A stretch of DNA of 64,000 bases from Pseudoalteromonas luteoviolacea NCIMB 1944. Its GTDB lineage: Bacteria; Pseudomonadota; Gammaproteobacteria; Enterobacterales; Alteromonadaceae. Made by a program: the position numbers and the translations under genes. Shown in pieces: positions 44,590-52,497 of the stretch. The notes beneath the pieces are model-generated. The model ran no database searches. It was not told where the DNA came from and saw only the letters and a list, made by a program, of their open reading frames with translations. Position 1 is the stretch's first letter. Each line of letters opens with the position of its first letter. The stretch is from the NCBI RefSeq assembly GCF_001625565.1, contig NZ_AUXS01000053.1:124001-188000 (forward strand), given 5' to 3'.

Positions 44590-46287
44590 TTAGCTTGTCG
44601 ATTCTTCACTGTCCGTAGCTGCTTCCGCTGTACTTTTCAGTTTACTGACCACACTCCATGCTTCTAACATCACCAATACACTCACGACTAATACGATGAT
44701 ATCTAATCCAACTAGTAGCCAATTGCCCTTTTCGTAGTATTCTCCCAATTTAATCAAGCCCGCGAAAAATGCCATTAAGATCACAAATATCATGGGGATA
44801 AGCGTAAATTTGGCTGGTCGGCCCAACTTGATTAGATAAACAGAGATCACCAACAGGGTTAGGCTTGCCAAAATTTGGTTAGTCGAGCCAAACAACGGCC
44901 AAATTATCATGCCCCCACTACCAGAGGCTCCGCCGGCACCAAATGCAAGTAATAAGCAACATCCCACAGCAACTAAGGTGGCGACAATGCCATTTTTTAG
45001 TACTGGTAACTTATAGATATCACCCCACTCTTGGATGATATAACGCTGTAAACGCACACCTGAGTCCATAGTCGTGCCCGCAAACAAAACGACCATAACA
45101 GCTAATAAAGTTGATGCGATTTCAGCGGATAGTCCCCACCCGGTGCTGATCAAGTTAGATCCGCCTTGAATAAATGCGCCAACAGAACCTGCACCGAGGT
45201 GACTGTATATTTCGTGCCATTCTTCAGGCGATACCGCCAACATAACCCCGCTCACAGCCACTAAAGTAATAAGCGCCAACGAACCTTCACCAACAGCACC
45301 CAAATACCCGACAAAACGACCATCGGTTTCTTTATTTAACTGCTTTGAGCTGGTGCCTGACGATACGATGCCATGGAAACCAGAGACAGCGCCACACGCA
45401 ATCGTGACAAAGAGCAATGGAATAATGCTTGGCGTGTCGATAGCCGTTTGCGTATTAAATGCTGGTGCCGTTATATCTGGCATCACAACAAAAACCGCAC
45501 CGTAGAGCAATACCAGCCCAACCAGCAATTGCATGCCATTAATAAAGTCTCGAGGTTGTAATAACATCCAAACAGGTAACAAAGACGCAACTGCCGCATA
45601 AACAAATAAGATTAATATCCAGCTGGCTTTATCTGTCAATCCAAATACCTCGCTGGGAAGCGCAATAGGCATGCCACTGCCTGCATAAATTGTTGCATAC
45701 AGCACCACAACACCCACTAAGCACAATGGGATCAGTGGCACTCTTCGTTTTAACAACTGGCCAATGATCAAAGCAACCACTATTGCCGACCAAGCAGGGA
45801 AAACAGCATTGGGGTTGGCAACAAACGAATTCGCGATCACAACACCAAAAACCGCATTTACCATTAAGAGTACTAAAAATACCACAATCATAAAGAGCGA
45901 ACGGGTGCGCTTGCCAATGACAGTTTCAGATAATGCCCCCATTGACTTACCCTTATGGCGAGCACTAGCCCAAAGTGCGCCCATATCATGGACACCAGCA
46001 AAAAAGATGGTACCAATTACCACCCAAAGTACAGCAGGAACCCAGCCCCAATAGACTGCGATAGCAGGGCCAACTATGGGCGCAGCACCAGCCACAGAAG
46101 TAAAATGATGACCCCACAACACCACTTTATTGGTTGGAACATAATCAACCCCATCATTAAGTTCATGGGCAGGTGTGACGAAGTTATCGTCCATTTTGAA
46201 AATTTTGGTTGCGATAAACTTAGAGTATACAAACCAGCCAAATAGCATACCCAAAATACCGAACAACACTATCATGATCGATTGCAC
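44590..46287 (-). CDS. cstA: CstA-family peptide/pyruvate transporter
   Basis: A 565-residue inner-membrane protein of the carbon-starvation CstA family. About 14-16 TM helices are visible; the signature near the N-terminus is VPTNKVVLWGHHFTSVAGAAPIVGPAIA with WGWVPA and GVHDMGAL. It is shorter than E. coli CstA or BtsT (about 700 residues), as in many marine bacteria. The family imports pyruvate or peptides during nutrient limitation. The start is a GTG with GAGGACATCTC upstream. The neighbouring aminopeptidase would fit peptide use. Confidence 0.88.
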   Translation of the reverse strand: MQSIMIVLFGILGMLFGWFVYSKFIATKIFKMDDNFVTPAHELNDGVDYVPTNKVVLWGHHFTSVAGAAPIVGPAIAVYWGWVPAVLWVVIGTIFFAGVHDMGALWASARHKGKSMGALSETVIGKRTRSLFMIVVFLVLLMVNAVFGVVIANSFVANPNAVFPAWSAIVVALIIGQLLKRRVPLIPLCLVGVVVLYATIYAGSGMPIALPSEVFGLTDKASWILILFVYAAVASLLPVWMLLQPRDFINGMQLLVGLVLLYGAVFVVMPDITAPAFNTQTAIDTPSIIPLLFVTIACGAVSGFHGIVSSGTSSKQLNKETDGRFVGYLGAVGEGSLALITLVAVSGVMLAVSPEEWHEIYSHLGAGSVGAFIQGGSNLISTGWGLSAEIASTLLAVMVVLFAGTTMDSGVRLQRYIIQEWGDIYKLPVLKNGIVATLVAVGCCLLLAFGAGGASGSGGMIIWPLFGSTNQILASLTLLVISVYLIKLGRPAKFTLIPMIFVILMAFFAGLIKLGEYYEKGNWLLVGLDIIVLVVSVLVMLEAWSVVSKLKSTAEAATDSEESTS

Positions 46288-46400
46288 GAGATGTCCTCTG
46301 TGTTATTTTTGTATTAACATTACTCTAACACGGAAACATGTAATTTCAGTTATATTTTAGTCGCACGCCCCCTAACAGCTGTAAAGTTTGTCTTGTGATC

Positions 46401-47456
46401 TCAATTAAATAGGCCCATTTGTACCTGATTACTCGGCGCATCACCCAAACCAATTTGCACCCCCACCAGCCGCACAGGTTTATTGCCATAGCGCGCCACA
46501 GCCTGCTCTAATAAAGTACACAAAATATCTTTATCTATGTGGTGACATTGACATTCCTTGGTGGTTTGAGAAAAATCGTAAAACTTTACCTTAACCCCCA
46601 ACTTGGTAAATTCACGCTCTGCTTGATATCTAGCACTTCTACGGGTAAGTTCGGGGATGAGTTTGTCACATAAAATAGACTTTAACTGCGCTAAATCTTT
46701 AATGTCCTTCTCAAACGTTGTTTCAACCCCTACCGACTTGCGTACTCGCTCTGTCTCTACGCCTCGGTCATCAACACCTTGGCAGCGCCGCCACAAAACC
46801 CTGCCAAATTTCCCGAAGCGCGTAGCCATTTCATCTTGGCTCAGTGCTTTGATATCACGGCCTGTAACAAGTCCACATGCCAGTAACTTTTCATGTGTCA
46901 CTTTTCCAACCCCAGGGATCTTTCTCAGCGGCAACTCATCGATAAAGTCATCTACTTGAGTGGGTGTGATCACACATTGTCCATTGGGCTTATTTTCGTC
47001 ACTGGCGATTTTGGCTAAAAACTTGATTGGTGCAACACCGGCTGACGCTGTCAGCCCAGTTTCATTATAAATATCGGTACGGATCTGCTGCGCAATCAAG
47101 GTGGCACTGCCTTGACAAACCTCACAGTCAGTAACGTCTAAGTAGGCTTCATCCAAAGACAAAGGCTCAATCAAATGGGTGTAGCGAGAAAATATTTGCC
47201 GGATTTGTTGAGACACTTCTTTGTATACCTGCATGCGACCCGGAACAATGACCAATTGAGGGCAAAGTTGTTTAGCCTTGTAGTTAGACATAGCAGATCG
47301 CACCCCAAACTCTCGTGCAATATAATTCGCGGTACTTAACACCCCACGATGGCTATTTCCACCTATCGCCATGGGTACTTTAGCGAGTGCGGGGTTATCA
47401 CGCATTTCTACCGCTGCATAAAAACAATCCATATCAATATGGATAAATTTTCTCAC
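46401..47456 (-). CDS. dinB: DNA polymerase IV
   Basis: A 351-residue Y-family polymerase, the length of E. coli DinB. It has HIDMDCFYAAVEMRDNP, SLDEAYLDVTD with the catalytic Asp-Glu pair, and GVAPIKFLAKIASDENKPNG and LRKIPGVGKVT. It performs error-prone translesion synthesis. The start is GTG with AAGGGCGCG before it. A consensus LexA box lies 21-36 bp upstream, so it belongs to the SOS regulon. Confidence 0.95.
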   Translation of the reverse strand: MRKFIHIDMDCFYAAVEMRDNPALAKVPMAIGGNSHRGVLSTANYIAREFGVRSAMSNYKAKQLCPQLVIVPGRMQVYKEVSQQIRQIFSRYTHLIEPLSLDEAYLDVTDCEVCQGSATLIAQQIRTDIYNETGLTASAGVAPIKFLAKIASDENKPNGQCVITPTQVDDFIDELPLRKIPGVGKVTHEKLLACGLVTGRDIKALSQDEMATRFGKFGRVLWRRCQGVDDRGVETERVRKSVGVETTFEKDIKDLAQLKSILCDKLIPELTRRSARYQAEREFTKLGVKVKFYDFSQTTKECQCHHIDKDILCTLLEQAVARYGNKPVRLVGVQIGLGDAPSNQVQMGLFN

Positions 47457-47476
47457 CGACGCGCCCTTACAAAATA

Positions 47477-47492
47477 CTGTTTACTTATACAG
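47477..47492 (-). promoter_or_regulatory. LexA (SOS) box upstream of dinB
   Basis: On the minus strand the sequence is CTGTATAAGTAAACAG, a full match to the gammaproteobacterial CTG-N10-CAG LexA consensus. It ends 20 bp before the dinB start codon, the usual place to cover the promoter. Confidence 0.88.
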
Positions 47493-47534
47493 TATAGTGG
47501 CAGTTTTCTAGTTATTTGTCTATTGCTTCAATAG

Positions 47535-48086
47535 CTACAATTTATGAACTCGCCTTTTTATGTCAGGAGCAGGCATTGACGCATAGCAGTACATAATAAA
47601 CGCATACAGTGCAATATTCTGAAGGAGCAGAACAAGCGCAACAAAGTAGTCTCTAAAATAGAGTTTGATATAGGGGGTGTCTATTAACCAATACTTATAA
47701 CAAAGAATCTCAATCCAAGTTATAAAATTCACAATTGCAGCCAATGTGAAGAGCCGCAATAAAAAAGATTCATAAACAGTCAGTTTCTTGCGCATTGCAA
47801 CAGTTAAGAAAAACCCCCTGCGGGTTTTTTGATATATAAAAAATGCAATGTAGCGTCGCAAAAGTATCGGCAACATAAATACAAGGCATATAAAGGCTTC
47901 AAAGATATAGAAGTGCGTTTTCCAAGATATGGTTACTTGATAACAAGCAAAACTAATGCATGTAAGTATGGAATAGCTGATAACTAACCACCGTGCGAAT
48001 GGGTTCCTCCAGCCAATGACTAGCCCTAAGAAAAGTACAACAAACCCTAAATTATCAATTACAACAAAGAAAATATGATTATCCAC
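47535..48086 (-). CDS. Membrane protein of unknown function
   Basis: A 183-residue protein with about five hydrophobic segments (for example near 8-24, 29-50, 58-78, 108-130 and 150-172) and basic loops. I recognise no family. The start is GTG with a weak ribosome site. It has its own gap of 78 bp to dinB and is transcribed in the same direction, but the SOS box lies between them. Could be a genus-specific protein; I cannot suggest a function. Confidence 0.55.
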   Translation of the reverse strand: MDNHIFFVVIDNLGFVVLFLGLVIGWRNPFARWLVISYSILTCISFACYQVTISWKTHFYIFEAFICLVFMLPILLRRYIAFFIYQKTRRGFFLTVAMRKKLTVYESFLLRLFTLAAIVNFITWIEILCYKYWLIDTPYIKLYFRDYFVALVLLLQNIALYAFIMYCYASMPAPDIKRRVHKL

Positions 48087-48321
48087 TTCCCAATAAACCT
48101 AACATCGTTTACTTCCAAAAACTTAGGTACAATAATTTATCAATCAGATACATTCAATCATTTGTTTACAATAAAGGCACAGCCGCTAACTTTAATAACC
48201 CACTGTAAACAAACCTCAGCAGAATAAGTAGAAATGCTCTACACTGCTGTTAGTGAATTTGTATGTATCTAACGACTACATCTTAGCTGTTTAAACCTGT
48301 TCGATTTTGCAAGGAGTATCT

Positions 48322-49374
48322 ATGAAGTACAGCCAATTAGGCCACTCATCACTAAAGGTTTCACGAGTTTGTTTAGGAAGTATGACTTGGGGGTTGCAAA
48401 ACAATCAGCACGATGCTGATGAGCAAATCAACTACGCGCTGAGTCAGGGGATCAACTTTATAGACACCGCAGAGATGTACGCAGTACCCCCTTCACCAGA
48501 TACCTATGGTAAAACCGAATTGATCATCGGTGACTGGATCAAACGCCATGAAGAAAAACGACAAGAAGTTATTTTGGCAACAAAAATAGCGGGCGCGGGA
48601 CTCGGTTGGATTAGAGAGGGAAAACCTATCGATAAAAGTGCAGTCATCAACGCTGTTGAACAATCGCTACAACGACTGCAAACAGATTATATAGACGTGT
48701 ACCAATTACATTGGCCAAATCGCACATCACCGCATTTTGGTAAACACTGGCACGGTATGTTAGACCTACACGCCGTCAGCAAAGCACAACAGCTCGACGA
48801 AATGAGTAATATCCTTGAAGCCTTAAAACTATGTCAAGATCAAGGGAAAATTCGTCATTGGGGGCTTTCTAATGAAACCCCATGGGGGATCAATACTTAC
48901 TTACACTTGTGTGAGCAACACGGTATAGAACGACCAGTATCCATTCAAAATGAATTCAATTTACTTCACGAGAAAGACTGGCCCTACTTACTAGAAAATT
49001 GCGTCAATGAAGACATCGCCTATTTACCTTGGTCTCCTTTGGCTGGTGGATTGCTATCAGGCAAATACTTAGGTGGTGCGAGGCCTGAAGGCAGCCGATG
49101 GACCTTAATGCAACGCAATGGACTGTTCAGAGATACACAGTATTCACAACAAGCTACCGCTGCATATCAAGAAGTTGCGCATGAACACCATCTAAGCACT
49201 GCACAACTTGCTTTGGCATGGTGTGATCAGGTAGATGGCGTTACTTCAACCATCATTGGGGCGACCTCAATGGCACAACTAAAAGAAAACATAATTGCTT
49301 TTGACAAACCACTTCCACCAGAAGCGTTGGCAGAAATAGACACCATTTTAAAAACTTACCCTGTTCCATTCTAA
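48322..49374 (+). CDS. tas: Aldo/keto reductase, Tas family
   Basis: A 350-residue NADP(H)-dependent oxidoreductase collinear with E. coli Tas: SQLGHSSLKVSRVCLGSMTWG, FIDTAEMYAVPPSPDTYGKTE (catalytic Asp/Tyr), DYIDVYQLHWPNR, WGLSNETPWGI and GATSMAQLKENI. Tas was found as a multicopy suppressor affecting tyrosine/prephenate steps; its physiological substrate is not settled. I start at the ATG at 48322 because AGGAGTATCT precedes it. Confidence 0.92.
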   Translation: MKYSQLGHSSLKVSRVCLGSMTWGLQNNQHDADEQINYALSQGINFIDTAEMYAVPPSPDTYGKTELIIGDWIKRHEEKRQEVILATKIAGAGLGWIREGKPIDKSAVINAVEQSLQRLQTDYIDVYQLHWPNRTSPHFGKHWHGMLDLHAVSKAQQLDEMSNILEALKLCQDQGKIRHWGLSNETPWGINTYLHLCEQHGIERPVSIQNEFNLLHEKDWPYLLENCVNEDIAYLPWSPLAGGLLSGKYLGGARPEGSRWTLMQRNGLFRDTQYSQQATAAYQEVAHEHHLSTAQLALAWCDQVDGVTSTIIGATSMAQLKENIIAFDKPLPPEALAEIDTILKTYPVPF

Positions 49375-49444
49375 GCTTACCCACAGATTAGAGTGCAAAT
49401 ATGATAAACTCGGCATATTTGCACTCTCAAATGACGACGTATTT

Positions 49445-49966
49445 ATGAAACAACTCAACCGCGAGCCTATTGTGCCCCTACTTGGCAGCCACTTTGTTAG
49501 ACATGCCGTGCGGGCAATCGTAATCAGAGGAGAAGAAATTTTACTTCTCTATACAGCGCGATATGACGACTATACACTGCCTGGTGGTGGAGTCGACGAA
49601 GGTGAAGAGATTGAAGTCGCATTAAGCAGGGAACTACTAGAAGAAACCGGTGCCCAGTCAATAACCCACATTTCGCCATTTGGTATATACGAAGAGTATC
49701 AAAGTTGGTACAAACCAGATTTTGACAATGTACATATTATCTCACACTGCTTTATCGTCGATATTTGCGGCTCTTTCACTGAGCCTCAAATGGAATCCTA
49801 CGAGCAAGCAAATGGTATGCGACCGGTTTGGTTACCGATCAAAGATGCAATTTTGCACAACCGTGAAACACTGGCTAATAGCGACAAAAAAGGACAATCT
49901 ATTTATAGAGAGCTGGCGATATTAGAAACTGTTGCAAAAGAGGTTATAGGCCTGAATTTTGACTGA
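49445..49966 (+). CDS. NUDIX hydrolase
   Basis: A 173-residue protein with a complete NUDIX box starting at Gly48: GGVDEGEEIEVALSRELLEE fits GX5EX7REUXEEXGU, with R62, E63, E66 and E67. Such enzymes cleave nucleoside diphosphates linked to another group, in the cytoplasm. The substrate is not evident. No ribosome site of note. Monocistronic. Confidence 0.9.
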   Translation: MKQLNREPIVPLLGSHFVRHAVRAIVIRGEEILLLYTARYDDYTLPGGGVDEGEEIEVALSRELLEETGAQSITHISPFGIYEEYQSWYKPDFDNVHIISHCFIVDICGSFTEPQMESYEQANGMRPVWLPIKDAILHNRETLANSDKKGQSIYRELAILETVAKEVIGLNFD

Positions 49967-50498
49967 TTAAACGCTTCCCCCTGTTATCGCAACATACAGG
50001 GGAAAACGCCCTCGATTGGAAAAGAATTCACTACAGTAAAAAACGCTTTATTTGCCAGAAGCACTTGTAAAGCCTGCTTTGAAAATGAAATTGGTGGCAC
50101 AATACCGACTCGCCCCTTTAAACCCCACCGCATCATCACTGGATGAACAATCGAACAAATAGGATACCCCTCTACCGTACTCCTTCAAGATATAATTTCC
50201 GATCCTCTAAATTACAGCGATACAAAGCGTCCAAACCTCACAGCAAAAGTCATATGAACATAGTCACCGTGCTTCCAAATGGCCAATGATGTCGCTAATA
50301 CAGTAACACCTGACGAAACTTCCAATATAAGGGTTTCACTTGGGAATTAATGTAATAAAAATGTAAAATAAACACATGTTACGCAGCCATGAATAAGTGG
50401 TTGGACAAATAATTTCAATAAATTTCACTGCGTATTGGTAATTTTATAATTCTGTTCTAAGTTTTGATGATAGGAATATCAAAGCTAAGGAGTAGACT
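49967..50498. other. Intergenic region with inverted repeat and a short minus-strand frame
   Basis: About 530 bp between the NUDIX and chemoreceptor genes. Contents: a 7-bp inverted repeat CCCCTGT (49978-49984) / ACAGGGG (49996-50002) without a T-run, and a 50-codon minus-strand frame (50136-49984) whose upstream extension in the same frame is interrupted by two stops (about 50187 and 50210) and then open for over 40 codons. This could be a decayed gene or chance. Not called as a gene. Confidence 0.4.
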
Positions 50499-52340
50499 AT
50501 GACCATTCGTCACACTTTCATTTTACTTTCTTCTCTTGTCATGATTGCACTGTTTTGTATGGTGGGCGTGCTTTGGTATGAAACAACTCACATCGCCAAT
50601 TTGGGGCAAAGACTGGCAACCAGCAAAGAGATCAGCAACGACCTTTTGATGCTAAGACGCCATGAGAAAGATTTTTTACTTCGCAAACAGCAAAAGTACG
50701 TCGACAAGTTCGATGCCCGAATTAAACAAATGCGCAATAATATGACGGTTTTAAGTGGTCAGCTCCCCAGCCACTTGCAACAGGCTTTGGTGGTGGCTGA
50801 AAAAGATCTGAGTAACTACGAGTTAAACCTACGAAACTTGGTCGCGCTAGATAAAAAAATAGGTCTCTCACCGAACCAAGGGCTGCGCGGTGAATTTAAT
50901 CACGCCGAAATCGCCCTACACGAATCCCTGACCAATATTGGCGATATTACCGCGATGAGCAAAGCATTGCGATTAGTGTTACTTGAAAATGACTTCCAAA
51001 CAAACCTCGATATGTCTACTAAAAACGAAGTCACTCAGCAGTTAGCCGTCATGAAGGTTTACTTTTCAGATCAATTTAGCGCTGGGCAAAATGACCTGAC
51101 GCTGTTTGAAAATACTGCGCGAGCGCTTACTGTAGCGCTGGTAGAACGCGGTCTCGATGCCAATTCGGGCTTGCGTGGAGAGTTGCGTTCGAGCATTCAC
51201 AAAGTAGAAGGCACTATGAATAAGCTCTCTGGTGATATAGAGATGGGGATCAGCAATGAACTTATTTCTGCGCAAAACCAAGGCATGATGTTAGCTGGAG
51301 TACTCACAGCAATAATTGCTGGGCTATTGCTTTGGAAGGGATCGCATATTGTCAGAAGATTAAAAGCGGCCAATGCAAATATGGCAACCATTAGTCATGG
51401 CGAAGGGGATTTAACCCATCATATCAATTTGACTGGCCGTGATGAGGTGACGGAGTTTGCCGGGTCAGTCAATCAGTTTATAGATACAACCGCAGACATC
51501 GTTAGAGAAATTAAGCATACAGGCGAGACAGTCGAACATGGTGCACACCAATCCGTCGAGGTGACAAAACGCTCCCAACAAGCAATTGAAGAGCAAAAAA
51601 ACAATACACATGCGGTTAAAGTTGCAGTTAGTGAACTGGTACAGGCAGTGTCACTTATCGCAGAAAATAGTGTGGCTGTGCAAAACAACGTCAATGATGC
51701 AGATGAAAACATGGCCCGAGGCTCCGATATCATGCATAGAGCCCACCATAACATGTCTGAACTAACCGGACATATCAATGAAAACAGTAAACTGATGCAT
51801 CAGCTTTCTTCAGCGAGCAGCGAAATTGAAAGTGTCACATCTGTTATTCGTGGGATCACTGAGCAAACAAACTTACTGGCATTAAATGCCGCAATAGAAG
51901 CCGCCCGCGCCGGTGAAAGTGGACGGGGGTTTGCCGTGGTAGCTGACGAGGTTCGTACGCTGGCCAAACGTACCCAAAACTCAACAGTAGAAATTGAACG
52001 CATGATCCATGGCTTACAAAGCCTTGTACACGACTCTGAGCAAGCTATGCAAACCAGCTTAGAGCTAAGCGAACAGATGTATGAAGGAATTACAGAAGCA
52101 CAGCAAAGCATGGACGATAACAAACACGCCATGGATAAAATACGCGACATGGTGATTCAAATAGCTGGGGCGACAGAAGAGCAAATGGCGACAGTTCAGG
52201 GCGTTGAAAATGCCGCCGCAAACATTTCAGTATCAGCTGAGCAGCTTTATGTCGACTCTTGCCAAAACTGTAAAAATTGCGAAGCGCTGGAATATGACGC
52301 ACATAAGATGCAAGAAGATGTGTCCAGATTTAAAGTCTAA
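50499..52340 (+). CDS. Methyl-accepting chemotaxis protein with HBM-type sensor
   Basis: A 613-residue chemoreceptor. TM1 is at about 7-27 and TM2 about 261-283. Between them lies a helical bimodular (HBM) sensor, recognised by LMLRRHEKDFLLRKQQKYVDKF and a second, similar half (DFQTNLDMSTKNEV ... GLDANSGLRGELR). A HAMP domain and the cytoplasmic hairpin follow, with the invariant tip QTNLLALNAAIEAARAGE. HBM sensors bind small organic acids in known cases. Odd feature: a CQNCKNC cluster at 588-594 in the C-terminal tail. AAGGAG precedes the ATG. Confidence 0.93.
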   Translation: MTIRHTFILLSSLVMIALFCMVGVLWYETTHIANLGQRLATSKEISNDLLMLRRHEKDFLLRKQQKYVDKFDARIKQMRNNMTVLSGQLPSHLQQALVVAEKDLSNYELNLRNLVALDKKIGLSPNQGLRGEFNHAEIALHESLTNIGDITAMSKALRLVLLENDFQTNLDMSTKNEVTQQLAVMKVYFSDQFSAGQNDLTLFENTARALTVALVERGLDANSGLRGELRSSIHKVEGTMNKLSGDIEMGISNELISAQNQGMMLAGVLTAIIAGLLLWKGSHIVRRLKAANANMATISHGEGDLTHHINLTGRDEVTEFAGSVNQFIDTTADIVREIKHTGETVEHGAHQSVEVTKRSQQAIEEQKNNTHAVKVAVSELVQAVSLIAENSVAVQNNVNDADENMARGSDIMHRAHHNMSELTGHINENSKLMHQLSSASSEIESVTSVIRGITEQTNLLALNAAIEAARAGESGRGFAVVADEVRTLAKRTQNSTVEIERMIHGLQSLVHDSEQAMQTSLELSEQMYEGITEAQQSMDDNKHAMDKIRDMVIQIAGATEEQMATVQGVENAAANISVSAEQLYVDSCQNCKNCEALEYDAHKMQEDVSRFKV

Positions 52341-52361
52341 TCTAGCTACTCACCTCTAAAC

Positions 52362-52400
52362 CTCAAAAGCGCTTTTGTTTTTCGCAAAAGTGCTTTTGAG
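52362..52400 (+). terminator. Long hairpin after the chemoreceptor gene
   Basis: A 16-bp stem, CTCAAAAGCGCTTTTG (52362-52377) and CAAAAGTGCTTTTGAG (52385-52400), paired throughout with one G-U, and a 7-nt loop TTTTTCG. No T-run follows the stem, so it may act as a terminator only partly, or as an mRNA end-protecting structure. Confidence 0.6.
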
Positions 52401-52497
52401 ATCAAAGTAAAACACTTATCTGCTCGAAATCTCATCCAAACATGTTACAGTCATGATCCGGCACATAATTTGGTATTGGTAAATCAAAGGAGTACGC

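Noticed and set aside
49975..50006. Hairpin after the NUDIX gene as a terminator
   Set aside because: The stem is sound but is followed by AAAA on the plus strand and GGAAGCG on the minus strand, not by T.
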